Positions 42,901 through 54,072 are shown, counted from the first letter of the stretch. The stretch is 64,000 nt of DNA from Hydractinia symbiolongicarpus (GCF_029227915.1 NC_079885.1:13405001-13469000); one strand, 5' to 3'. Made by a program: numbers and translations. Notes: generated from the letters alone by a model not told the origin.

Positions 42901-44082
42901 ATGAATTGAATTTATAAATACGATCCTAAAATATCCGGGTTTTATGAACCAAACGGTGGAAAATACCTACAACAATTCAAAGCAAAGGACCTATACATAC
43001 AGAATATAGTGGTTTCGGAGAATGTAGGTGATTTCCAGAGTAAGTTTACAAACATATTTACCAACTATGAGGTAGGAGCAGTTGGGGCAGGAGATCCAAC
43101 ATTTAACAATTGGAAAACTAACCCATTCAAACTATGGCAGACCCAATTAAATTTTGCAGTATTTCTATCGACAAGCGTATGTGGAATATCACCAGAGCGT
43201 TTAAATTCAGATCATCCTTTGGCTAAAAGCATATACAGATTCCATGTTTATTATCACATTAGACGTATATTTAAAATTCTGGAAGCCTATCTACCATATC
43301 AACAAGGATTTTTTGGTAGTAATAATACATTCACTAGGGATAAATATCTTCAATTATGTAGAAAATATGGTGTTGACAGCAATTATAATACATGGAGAAA
43401 TGAAAACTATATGAGTTCATACCAAAGTAAGAGACCAGAATATAAAAACACACCTGGTGATTCATATTATGATTCCAACGGTTTTGCTAGATGGAATATA
43501 GAACATTTGAGGAGTTTAACAACAATTGGTGTACAGAAATTAAGCGAATCGGTTAGAGCCTATTCATACCTTCTAATAACATCCCAAACGTCTACAAGAT
43601 CAAGCATTTTAGGTAATACAGGTCCAGCATTAGATTGCCAGCAAGTGTTTCTAAACAACTTTGAAAACATTATTAATAGACATGTGGATATAGCAGAAGA
43701 CATTAAAAGATTCCAGGATACACTACAATATGCTAGAAGTAAAGTGGATTATGTTGTTGGTGAGAATGTGTTTATGTTACCAAGTGATATGAACCTTAGA
43801 ATTGGAGAAGTGAATAACTATAATAATGAAATCCTAGTATCAAAATCAGACTTTGGCTTGGGTACTAATCTTAAAGTTAATACAGAAAAGAAACCAGATC
43901 TAAAACCTATACCAAAAGAAAAGAAACCAGATCCGACTACATCAAAGAAGAAGAACCCAGATCCTATACCACCAAAGAAGACAAATCCTACAATTCCAAA
44001 GAAGAAGACTACTGATAATACAAAATCAGAAGTACCGACAGGTGAAATAACTCATGAGGAGGAGAAAATAGCTGTAATTTAA
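42901..44082 (+). pseudogene. Family 2 protein (block III copy), nearly complete
   Basis: The plus-strand frame runs from ATG 42901 to a stop at 44080-44082 (about 390 codons), but a TGA is the third codon. Translation could otherwise restart only internally. The core contains NPFKLWQTQLNFAVFLSTSV, CGISPERLNSDHPLAKSIYR, FHVYYHIRRIF and KYLQLCRKYGVDSNYN. The second half contains VQKLSESVRAYSYLLI, INRHVDIAEDIKRFQDTLQY and NVFMLPSDMNLRIGEV. The tail is a Pro/Lys-rich low-complexity region with several KKKxPDP-like repeats. The start lies 20 bp from the divergent family 3 start. The function is unknown. Conservation in all three loci makes it a core gene of this virus group. Confidence 0.65.
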
Positions 44083-44128
44083 CTATAAGTACTGTGTTTT
44101 CAATATGGTGGTATCTTTTTTAGATAGA

Positions 44129-45069
44129 TTATCTTCTTTTTCTTGTCATAAAGTATGTATAGATTAACACACCTATACCTGTAATAAGTACCCATACATT
44201 TTTCGATAGCCATCCAATGGCATCCTTTGCTCTATTTAGTATCTATGCCACCACGGATCCTATTATACCCGGTAGTGCCGCTGCTGCTTTTCCTGCTAAT
44301 TTACCAAGTAGGCCAGCGAGTGCTTTCAACATGTTCTTTATGAATTCCTTGGCACCTCCTTTACCACTAGGTTTATCACCTCCTCCACCACTGGCTGCTG
44401 TTGCTGACCCACCACCGGTTAATGCTTCAACGAGGAAAGCAATAGTCATATCAAAGGCTGTCATAATTGATACTATTGTTATACCTTGTTCACGGAAGAG
44501 GTTTTTAATCCTTTCGCCTAGTGTACCGGTTTCTTTATCTACAAAATGTGAAAGCGAATTTTTAATTTGTTGTATTTCAATTGAATATTCATCTTTTAAC
44601 TTACTGAGATCCTTTTCCTTTTAACTTTTTCTAAGATTTCCACTTTCTTCATCTATCCTATCTTTAACTTCCTGTTTCTGTTTCTCGGTATAGCTCTCAT
44701 CATCTTCCATTACCTTAAGCTTTATGTACTCCTTCTTTTGCCTATTTTTGGTTTCCTTTATCCTATCATATAGAGCTTTAATTCTATCTATGAGTTTCTT
44801 AAATGCACTATTTCTTGATTTTAGTTTTTTTTCAGTTGAAATGTATTTTCATCACTAATAAGGGATGAATCTATAGTATGTGTTAAATCATCTACTCCTA
44901 TCGATGCTTCTGATGCTTTTGTAATATCATCCATTTCTATATCATAGCCTTTATTATCATGGCCTGATTCTATCTTTTTAAAATCTCCCTGTAGTTCAGT
45001 AGCCTTCTTACTTCTTACTTCTATTTCTTTTACTTCTGCCGATATAGATGAATTTGGATCAAAACCCAT
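44129..45069 (-). pseudogene. Family 1 coiled-coil/membrane protein (block III copy)
   Basis: From ATG 45069: MGFDPNSSISAEVKEIEVRS, an acidic region (YDIEMDDITKASEASIGVDD), then after a frame break near 44825 a long coiled coil (KKLIDRIKALYDRIKETKNR, KLKVMEDDESYTEKQKQEVK). After another break near 44625 come LFREQGITIVSIMTAFDMTI, a Gly/Ser-rich linker and an amphipathic segment (ALAGLLGKLAGKAAAALPGI). An in-frame TAG at 44243-44245 precedes the last segment (DAIGWLSKNVWVLITGIGVL), a transmembrane helix, with a basic end at 44129. It converges on family 2 with 46 bp between stops. Membrane anchoring is predicted; membrane disruption on entry is only a guess. Confidence 0.55.
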
Positions 45070-45077
45070 ATCCCTAA

Positions 45078-45690
45078 GAAAGAGAAATAAGGTACGGCTA
45101 GCTAAAATAAGGTACGGCTAGCTAAAATAAGGTACGGCTGGAAAATATTAAGGTACGGCTGGGTCTTATCATATAAGAAACAACTTTAAATGCTAAAAAC
45201 ATTCAATAAAAACGAAATTATGTTAGGTACGGCTAGCCAAAATAAGGTACGGCTGGACCATATTAAGGTACGGCTGGGTCCTATCGTATAAAGACACATC
45301 TTCAAATGATACAAATGTTCCATAAAAACGAAATTAGGTTAGGTACGGCTAACCAAAATAAGGTACGGCTGGACAATATTAAGGTACGGCTGGGTCCTAT
45401 CGTATAAAGAAACAACTTCAAATGCTAAAAACGTTCAATAAAAACGAAATTATGTTAGGTATGGCTAGCCAAAATAAGGTACGGCTGGACTATATTAAGG
45501 TACGGCTGGGTTCTATCATATAAGAAACAACTTCAAATGCTAAAAACGTTCAATAAAAACGAAATTAAGTTAGGTACGGCTAGCTAAAATAAGGTACGGC
45601 TGGACCATATTAAGGTAAGGCTGGATTTTATTATATAAGAAAGAACTTCAAATGCTAAAAAAAATTAATATAAACGAAAAACAATAAGTA
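45078..45690 (+). repeat. ~115 bp tandem array with triple AGGTACGGCT, 5 copies
   Basis: Each unit contains three AGGTACGGCT decamers (followed by AGC, GGA and GGG in turn) about 20 bp apart. Then comes a unique part with TATCGTATAAAGAAACAAC and ATAAAAACGAAATTA. The first unit starts eight bases after the family 1 start codon of block III. Confidence 0.9.
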
Positions 45691-46499
45691 CGTAGAAGAA
45701 GTAGAGTTTACTGGAAAGTAAATTGCGGGCGAGGTTAAAAAAAATTGTATGCAATATGCTCTACTAGGTTGGCTCCACATTGCTTTCTGCACAGGAAAAT
45801 AAAAAAATGCTACTTTGAAAGTGATGCGGTAAATCTTCTGTCTAACTGAGGTATAGACTGTGAATGTCTGAATAAGGAGTAGAATTAACGTTTTCGCCAG
45901 TTGAGGAACACACGCCTTTTTATTCGTTGGATGTTATAGTTAATGGAAGAGATGTACACTTTTTATATAAAACAAAAGAACTTTTTAAAAAAAATTAATA
46001 TTCGTTGTTGTTTATGAGAGCACGTTATTTTAATGATGGGAAACAATAAGAAAAAGGAAGAACCTAATAAAGCCGCGAAACAATGTGTGAGTATAGGTTT
46101 TTGTTTTTTTTATTTTGATTGTGTTAACTGTGTCTCGATTTAATTCAGCATATACACTTTTTATAAAAACAATTTTTTGTAAGAACAATAAGGTTAAAAA
46201 TTATTGACAAATAAGAACGAAATAAGAACAAGAAGCCCTGGGGGCTCTAAGAATTTTCTCGCGCTACCAAAATATTTGATGAAAACCTGCTAATTCGTTG
46301 TGTTATTGTGCCAAACATTCGAAGGGGTTCGGTGCATGAACCTCTGAAGATAAAGCACACCACTGACATTATATCTTACAACAAACGCAAACAAATCGAA
46401 ACGTGTCATTAAACTCACATTTTAAAAGAAATTGCTAACAAAAAATACGGCCTATCATTCATGGTTGAAAGTCTTGCGATTGAAACGTTTATGGTCTTA
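45691..46499. other. Non-coding part of the fold-back core
   Basis: No coding region recognised. A+T-rich sequence with polyA/T runs. Confidence 0.4.
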
Positions 46500-47000
46500 A
46501 ACGGCATTAGTTGACAAAAAATCAAAATTTTGATTTGACCATCATTTTCAGCATACTTTTTTATTAACTGTGTCAATTTTTGTCGAAAATAAAGCAGTTT
46601 TAATTTTTGGATAAATTTTGTCCTGAAATGACATTTAGGTGACAAAAAATCAAACTTTTGTACCATCATCATTTTCAGCATACTTTATTTGTTAACTGTT
46701 TTAGCCGAAAATGAAGTGGTTTTAATTTTTGGACCAATTTTGGCCTAAAATAGCATTTAGGTGACAAAAATCAAAATTTTGATGTCACCATTATGTTCAG
46801 CATACTTTTTTTGTTAACCTTGCCAATTTTTGTTGAAAATGAAGTAGTTTTAATTTTTGGACCAATTTTGGCCTAAAATGACATTTAGGTGACAAAAATC
46901 AAAATTATTATGTCACCATTATGTTCAGCATACTCTTTTTGTTAACTGTGCCAAATTTTGTCGAAAGCAAATACCAATTTTGGCCTGAAACGTCAATACG
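46500..47000. repeat. ~125 bp tandem repeat, 4 copies
   Basis: Units begin near 46508, 46636, 46757 and 46887. They share TTAGGTGACAAAAATCAAAA, CCATTATGTTCAGCATACT and TTTTAATTTTTGGACCAATT with small differences. The last unit is shortened. Confidence 0.85.
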
Positions 47001-47704
47001 AGACTTCCCAGTAGTTAAGGAGCTTGGGTACGAAGTTTACATCTGTGACTGAGCAAAGTGAAATCCCATGGTCGATTTTTTCTCAAAAAATGCTCCGAAA
47101 GAAAAAAAACGACGGTTTTAAAGAATTTCCTACGCCTTCGGGCGCGGAAATTCAACTATACTCAAGGGCAAAATTTTACTGATTTTTCTAAAAACAACAG
47201 CAAACATAAAGAAATATTTCTGACAGAATTAAAATGAGAATGCGCTAACACATTAACAAATAAGATGAAAAATAATAACCAAGAGAATCCAAGTCTAGAT
47301 GGTTCTTACAAGAAAAACTGTCACTTTATTCCTCACACACTCTTTTTCTATTACGAGAGCAAAATATACACTACTATTTTTTATTTTCAACGCCTAAAAA
47401 TGCATTATGTTGTTTTACGGCTTTACATGCGTACACTTTCGTTCTAGTGAAATGATTTAAAGCAGTAGGAGATGTTTTTTGAAAAGCATAAATATAATTT
47501 CTTTTTATTTTCTATTTCAGGTGTGACAATTGTATTTACAAAGGACAGGGATCTATCCAAAAGATACATTTTCTATTGTTGAATTGAAAAAAATCGGGAA
47601 ATGAAACACCTCAATCTCATCAAACACATGATATTTGTTGCGAAGTACTATTCGGTATACTGAACAAGAGAAACATCCTGACTTATCCATATAAGTTTCG
47701 GCAA
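47001..47704. other. Non-coding part of the fold-back core
   Basis: No supported gene. tttctatttcag at 47509-47520 could serve as a splice acceptor for a following exon, but no coding pattern confirms it. Confidence 0.35.
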
Positions 47705-48379
47705 TTGCTTTTGGTAGCTCAATGTTTGATTGCAATCGATTTGGAGAATACGGATGGTTGTTTACGACAGATTAAAGCCATTTTAGAGTCCCGTTTCTCA
47801 TATTTAAAGCTGATCACGCTGGACAGCCATCCCAGCTCGCATTTTTCGTGCCTTGTTGCATCAGACGAAACACTTTTTGTAAAGGAGATTGCAACAAACA
47901 AAGTAGTTAAAGACATACAACGTCTTTTCAATAGTTTATATCAATTTTCTAAAAATATGTGTAAGCATGTTTTAAAATTTATTTGTTCTGAAGCGTCCTT
48001 TATACGTTCTTACCTTTGTGCAACAGTCAATGATGAAACCTTCGATAAAAGCATCGCCACTATCATCAGAAGTCGACAATATCGAAGTAATATGGAGAGA
48101 ATGTCATTAGCAGCGTCAAGGAAGGAAGCCCTGGCCAAGTTCTTACCCAGTATTTTTTTGAATTGTTTGGCAATTGGGTTAAGAGTCACACTCACTGACT
48201 ATAAACAGAACTGGCCTGTATCTATCCCTGTTATCTCTAAATCATTCTTTACGACCTTTGATTTTATCGACATCTTTCTTTTACAGTTGTTAGCGTTTCG
48301 ATATATTGCATCAAGATCAGATAGATCTGTCACAGGTTTGGTCCTAGAAATAGAAACGTTAGAGAATGTAAGGAATTAA
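47705..48379 (+). CDS. Unrecognised 224-residue frame in the fold-back core
   Basis: The plus-strand frame encodes a mostly helical, hydrophobic/basic protein with Cys and Phe scattered (RLFNSLYQFSKNMCKHVLKF, SIATIIRSRQYRSNMERMSL). The minus strand over the same span also has long open stretches (KKILGKNLARASFLDAANDI), so the coding strand is uncertain. No transposase motif (DDE, HUH or RT) is visible. It may be a decayed transposase exon or non-coding. Confidence 0.25.
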   Translation: MLLVAQCLIAIDLENTDGCLRQIKAILESRFSYLKLITLDSHPSSHFSCLVASDETLFVKEIATNKVVKDIQRLFNSLYQFSKNMCKHVLKFICSEASFIRSYLCATVNDETFDKSIATIIRSRQYRSNMERMSLAASRKEALAKFLPSIFLNCLAIGLRVTLTDYKQNWPVSIPVISKSFFTTFDFIDIFLLQLLAFRYIASRSDRSVTGLVLEIETLENVRN

Positions 48380-48499
48380 TCTGACACTGATAGTGATATT
48401 TATTAAAATATAGTCATATATTATCCTGTTTGTATTTGTTAAAACATCTCGTTTCTTAGGTAATATTTTTTATATTTTCAGCTATACAATTCATTTTAC

Positions 48500-49425
48500 T
48501 TTAAACCGGCCGTACTTTCATTTTGATCAATGGTAGCCGTACCTAATCTAATTTCGTTTATATGAAACAATTTTAGGATTTGAAGATGCTTTTTTATACA
48601 ATAGGACCAACCCGTACCTTAATAATCTTCAGCCGTACCTTATTTTAGCAAGCCGTACCTAACCTAATTTCGTTTTTATGGAACATTTGTAGCATTTGAA
48701 GATGTTTCTTATACGATAGGACCCAGCCGTACCTTAATATTTTCCAGCCGTACCTTATTTTAGCTAGCCGTAGCTAACCTAATTTCGTTTTTATGGAGCA
48801 TTTGTAGCATTTGAAGATGTTTCTTATACGATAGGACCTAACCGTAGCTTAATATTTTCCAGCCGTACCTTATTTTAGCTAGCCGTAGCTAACCTAATTT
48901 CATTTTTATGGAACATTTGTAGCATTTGAAGATGTTTCTTATACGATAGGACCAAGCCGTACCTTAATATTTTCCAGCTGTACCTTATTTTAGCTAGCCG
49001 TAGCTAACCTAATTTCGTTTTTATGGAGCATTTGTAGCATTTGAAGATGTTTCTTATACGATAGGACCAAGCCGTACCTTAATATTTTCCAGCCGCACCT
49101 TATTTAAGCTAGCCGTAGCTAACCTAATTTCATTTTTATGGAACATTTGTAGCATTTGAAGATGTTTCTTATACGATAGGACCTAGCCGTAGCTTAATAT
49201 TTTCCAGCCGTACCTTATTTTAGCTAGCCGTAGCTAACCTAATTTCATTTTTATGGAACATTTGTAGCATTTGAAGATGTTTCTTATACGATAGGACCTA
49301 GCCGTAGCTTAATATTGTCCAGCCGTACCTTATTTTAGCTAGCCGTACTTAACTTAATTTTGTCTTTATTGTACATATTTTAGCCTTTAAAGTTGTTTCT
49401 TATATGATAGGACCCAACCGTAAAA
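48500..49425 (-). repeat. ~115 bp tandem array, inverted, about 8 copies
   Basis: Reverse-complement units of the 45078-45690 array: AGCCGTACCT decamers, TCGTTTTTATGGAACATTTG and GAAGATGTTTCTTATACGAT. Several decamers read AGCCGTAGCT, and these variants alternate with the canonical form, suggesting higher-order amplification of unit pairs. Confidence 0.9.
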
Positions 49426-50345
49426 TATATGTTGTCTTATAACTTTCATATTTTTCCTCTCTTTTTCTAACCTATCCCCTTTATTTTACTTTACTTGATA
49501 AGTCGCATTGAAGTTCACCGCTCGTACTAACCACCTTTTTATTGCCAGCAGTACTTAAATTGTTGATTTGGGAATCACCTTCCCGCACTCTCCCCCGTTT
49601 GGTTTCTATAAGAGCAAGATGCTTCGTTAACACTTTTCGTATTTTGCGGGTTCATTGGCGATTGAGAAACAGAAATTCAGTGACACAACAAATTTACCAC
49701 TACGATTAGCCCAGTTTTTTCAATTAAAATACATAACCTCACCTTAAAAAGAAAAGTATAGTTACGTACGGCCTTGGAGGAAAGAATACAAGGTACGGCT
49801 AAGGTACGGCTTAGGTGCGGCTGTTAGGTACGGCTAGCTTTACCTAAGCCATTGTTGATGTTGGTTTTAGCAGCTAGCTAGCTTGATGTAGCAAGCTACA
49901 TGTGCCATACATTTTGTGTTGTGAGGTATAAAGTAATGGTTAAAAAGAAACACTATTTTATTATTTTCAGTGCACTTTGGCAAGAAGAAATAAAAGTTAC
50001 AGTTAGCTAGAAAGATTTAAAGGAAGTTTTTCTACAGTAAGCTATATATATAGCTAGCTTATGTATCTGCAAGTTTGATTTATTTGCAAAGTATAGCTAA
50101 CTATAGCTATTTAAAAAAGAGCACAGATGAAATCAATTGAAAATAAAATACACACTTCAACATTATAATGACTGGCTTTGACTTTGTGTTAGAAATTTTT
50201 ATTGTATTGTATTATATTGTAAAGTCACGAAATTTGTTAAAAAAGTTATTTTCCACTTATTGGTTTATTTTAACCACAGTATATTATTTTATTTTTCACT
50301 GCGGTGGAAAAATTATTCTAAGGCACAATTGAGGCGTAGCAATTT
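49426..50345. other. Non-coding; extra AGGTACGGCT copies
   Basis: Between about 49765 and 49845 there are four or five further GTACGGC(C/T)-type motifs, in plus orientation and closely spaced. No gene is seen. AGCTAGCT-rich sequence lies near 49870 and 50050. Confidence 0.5.
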
Positions 50346-50349
50346 TTAA

Positions 50350-50954
50350 GGTGGCTCACCAATAAAAAATTTTTCTTCTTTAAATCATACAATTTGTTAT
50401 ATATTTGTGTTTTCTAATGAATATTGAATAAAATAAAAGCAAAAACAGGTGTTTCGTGACGAGAATCTTGCTAAAAAATAAGAAAAATGCTAAAAAAGTT
50501 TCAAAATCTGCCATTTTTTAAAAAAATCTTCAAATCACCATATTTTTAAAACTACACTAAATTAAAGCTTCATTTTTGGCCAAATGACTCATACATACAT
50601 TATGCAGGTCCTGTACTAAAATGGTTATGTAACTCAAACCGGATTTTGAAATTTTTATTTTTTTCAGTCCAAAAGTTGAATTTTGGGGGGTAGGCTAAAA
50701 AATTTGTAACTAAAATCAGAGTAGCACTGTAAATATAATCCTTTTTTGGTTGTATTTTAGTACAGGACTTAGATCATGGAGTATTGAAAAAGGGGGACAT
50801 TCACTGGTAATGGGCTAATTCCTGAAAAACTATACCAGATATCAAAAATTGGTTTTCAGAATCGTTTTCAGGGATATTTATTTACTTTAAATCAATTAAA
50901 ATCTCAAAATCGAATTTTTGACCAAAATCGGGTATTTTTTATTGGTGAGCCACC
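50350..50954. mobile_element. TTAA-flanked MITE, 605 bp (piggyBac-type)
   Basis: A 21 bp perfect inverted repeat starts GGTGGCTCACCAATAAAA at 50350 and ends at 50954. It is flanked by TTAA at 50346-50349 and 50955-50958. There is no coding region. The TTAA duplication supports piggyBac-type mobilisation, although the terminus differs from the CCC..GGG element at 524-1552. Confidence 0.85.
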
Positions 50955-50958
50955 TTAA

Positions 50959-51489
50959 GGTTAAGTTGGTGTTCGAACTGCACTGTTTGATGTTTTTTGA
51001 AGTTGAGTGATATTAGAAATGAGTTTTTATGATCCTATTTTTAGCATCTGGGCACTTGCCCACCTGTGTATCTGATTATTGTATGAATTAGGCTACGATA
51101 GATATGAGTGACCCAGTGACCCCTCCAAGAAAAACTACATCGAGACAGATACAGCCAGCTTTGATAATTTTTAATTTAGTGTATAAAAAATGTAGGTAGC
51201 CCAGCCCTGGTTAGTTAAATAAAGTTTTTAGCTAACACAAAATAAGAACTTTTGGAATTGTTTTTAATATTATAGGTATATGTTTAAATGAGCTACATTA
51301 TTTTTGCTGTGCTAGTAGCTATATAAATCTTGCATGACATGCTAGCAATTCCTCTTTGAGCAGCACTGTGATATTTTTAAGACAATAGTAAAAACTTGTG
51401 ATGTAACTAGCTTCCAAAAAAAAGGTTGCTTTCTCTTTTGAGTGCCAACTTTTCATAATGAGTGTACCCACAACTTGAAGCAATTAATA
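50959..51489. other. Non-coding spacer
   Basis: No gene or repeat recognised. Confidence 0.4.
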
Positions 51490-51636
51490 ACCTAGTTTAT
51501 TGCCCCTACAAGCGCTTCGCTAGTGCCCAGACCTGCGCGGTATGAAACTCTGTACGCTGTCTTGACGGCGCTAAACAAGTAATTTCGCCGCCCGCCTCGG
51601 ATGTCAAAAAGGCAAAACCCCTGGGGACGAGGTTGG
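51490..51636. repeat. Transposon end fragment ending CTGGGGACGAGGTTGG
   Basis: This G+C-richer segment ends GGGGACGAGGTTGG, which is the inverted form of the start of the element at 51656. It lies end-to-end with that element, so it is probably a fragment of a second copy. Confidence 0.5.
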
Positions 51637-51655
51637 TGCACAAGAATCGCTGAAT

Positions 51656-54072
51656 GAAGATCCCCAACCTCGTCCGTCCCCAGGTTCTTGTGGCCCCTGA
51701 GCCGTTATTACGGAGTGGCCAACAATGACCCTGGAACAGGCTGGTCATGTGACACAAAAATGTCCAGATTTACTGGGCATTTTTGAAATTCCAAAGATAA
51801 TGAGATGCAAATTTGGCGCTCGATTTAGAGATGGCGGTCGAAAAAAAGACACAGCGTTAAAGAAACTATTTTGTCGATAAAAGCAAAATTGTCAGAATAT
51901 TACTTATATTATTAATCTGGCTTAGCTTGATTGTTCAATATTGGCGAAAGGCTTTTAATTTAGAAAATGTTTTGAAAGTTTGTTTCCATAAAAATTCATG
52001 AGCTCTAGCTAGCTGCCTTTAGCTAACGTGACATCCTGAGACAGCTTTACTCAACCAAATTTATAAAGGACATATTAAATGGCTATTATTTTCCAGGTAG
52101 GTGATTTTGGTAAGAACACGTTAGAAATTGTAGGAGAAGATCTGGGCACTCTAGTTGCACACAAATTTTTCTAATATGCACAACAAATTTTCCTATTTTT
52201 AAAAACAAAACTAAGAATGACAGGTTGTAGTGCTAAATTTATGGATTATTCTCGGATCTGGGGAACATGCTTGACATCATTTTTAACCAAAATGACCAAT
52301 ATTTAAATTCAGCATCAAAATTTATGGAATCATGCAATTTTCAAATTTATACTCTAAGTAAACTGCCCCTATTAGTAACAAAACATTTAATGTTTTATGA
52401 TGAAATGACTACACAAATCAACTGCAATGAAAATGGTTCACTACAGTTGAATATTACATTCAAACTCTTATAAAATTAATTCATTTTCTCCGAACGTTTT
52501 TGTTTTATTTTTTAAAATGGTCATAACCAAGACCCGAAAATAAAAACAGTTCTGAAATGTAAACATTTGTCATGTTGTTCATAATTATATTTTGTAAAAG
52601 GGACAATATTTGATATCATTAAACGATATAAACAATGGGTTAAATTAAAGCTGGTTTATTATATACGTGCAGGGTGTTAATTCCAAAAATGCCATTTGTA
52701 CTTGGCCACGATATGCAAAAATATGCTGGTGGAGCATAATCAATCACTGGCCAAAAATAAAAGTAGGACATTTATTGGCCTTAGAAGAATTATTTGTTCA
52801 AAAACCTTACTTGTTTGTTCATATTTGGTCAAGATTTAGAAGTTTTGTTACAAAAGACTTATCAGCCTCATTTAAATTGCTCAAACTCTGAAACCTAGAA
52901 AGTATAGCTAATACAAAATCATTCTTTATATTTATCCTCAAGTATATAGGTGAATAGGAATAAAATTTGTGATATGACGAATTTGTAAGAGCTTTCTTCA
53001 TTTAAAAGGCAGTGCCAAAAAAAGCACAATACTGGTTACATTTTAGTGCCTCACTTAGTTTACATTCCATGGGCCTGGTTAATATATCAAATAAGCTCAT
53101 CATGTTTACCTACTTATATACATGGGTTCCAATGTTCACATTTTTTAAAGATTCTTGTGCATGGCCAAAAAATCAGCAGGCAAAAAAATGCAGACCTTAG
53201 GCGAAGAAAGTCAAATTATGGTTAAAAACTTTTGTACTGTTTGTGTTCTAAATCTAAACTATATGCAAGTTATATATATTTTTTAATTTTATTTTCAAAA
53301 TACGTCTGTACCTGAAAAAAAAAAATTGGAATAGACTGGCACATGGCTTACCGTCTGCGTTTTTTGCCTGCCGCCGATTTGCGGAAGAGGTTTAGGAATT
53401 ATAAACAACACACGTCACGATGAAAGTCAGCTGCAAAATTTTTAGCCAACAAAATGTTTCTCAGAAATGTAACAGATAATTTAGCTAATTTGCCCACATA
53501 AGATTTAAGGAGAACACAGCCGGCTTGTCATCACAATATTTATAAAAAAAACTCAAACATTGACTAACAACATTCAGTTTTGAACCCAGGTAGGGTAATG
53601 ACTTTAACAACATCGACATATGTGGCTACTAACTATTAGTTAAATGTTCACGTAATTTGGACGGTATACGCTCTAGCTAGCTAGCTACCACCAGTAGTTC
53701 TGCAGGAAAAGACAAACACCGCATATATATCAATTTAATTATCGAGATAAATTTGCTTCATATCATGTTGAACTAAAAATGGTATCTTTTTTAATATATT
53801 TCTCAAAAACTAGCCTCTGTAAAGTCAATGGTAAACCTTAGCTAGTATTTTTATCCACTCCACAAAATAAATCGACCGCCATATTTGTTGTATTCTTGTT
53901 TACATAAAACTCTCGCGCGGGGCAGGAATAAATTTTTGCAGGGAAAGAACTGTTCATAAATTATTTTTTTGGTATAATTATCTTAAATTATAAGCGATCA
54001 TGTGAACAGCCTGTTCCAGGGCCTTTTCGCCGCTATCAACTTATCAACAAGGCAAAATGCCCTGGGAACGAG
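51656..54072. mobile_element. ~2.4 kb non-autonomous element with long inverted ends
   Basis: The left end (CCAACCTCGTCC, then GACCCTGGAACAGGCTGGTC and ATGGCGGTCGA further in) matches the inverted right end (53865-54072: TCGACCGCCAT, GAACAGCCTGTTCCAGGGCC, GGGAACGAGGTTGG). The outer ~100 bp are similar with gaps. The interior is A+T-rich and carries no transposase; small frames at 52267 and 52667 have no recognised domain. The CAACCTCGTnCCCAGG terminus is, to my memory, common in cnidarian repeats. The superfamily is not determined. Confidence 0.55.

Larger units (their letters stand above)
36014..45069. mobile_element. Block III: endogenous Polinton-like virus, most complete copy
   Basis: Nine genes or remnants lie in tight order. 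On the minus strand, from right to left, are family 3, the candidate major capsid, the packaging ATPase, a membrane protein, a small zinc protein, Bro-N/VRR-NUC, an adaptor protein and protein-primed PolB. The plus-strand family 2 gene lies head-to-head with family 3, and family 1 converges on it from the right. PolB, ATPase and jelly-roll-type capsid together define Polinton-like viruses. No retroviral-type integrase or adenain protease was found. Frameshifts in most genes show it is inactive. The left border has a perfect hairpin; the right borders the decamer arrays. Confidence 0.7.
45078..49425. mobile_element. Fold-back-like element with inverted satellite arms
   Basis: Two tandem arrays of the same ~115 bp unit lie in opposite orientation (45078-45690 and 48500-49425) around a 2.8 kb core. 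Inverted arms built of short tandem repeats are the hallmark of Foldback-type transposons. The core has a different tandem repeat (46500-47000) and a 224-residue frame (47705-48379) without a recognised domain. No target duplication was defined. Confidence 0.55.

Noticed and set aside
45078-45690. Possible CRISPR array because of regular direct repeats
   Set aside because: The spacers are also repeated, the units are ~115 bp, there are no cas genes and the context is eukaryotic.
47705-48379. Idea that this frame is a DDE transposase
   Set aside because: No spaced acidic triad or known motif could be identified on either strand; left as unrecognised.
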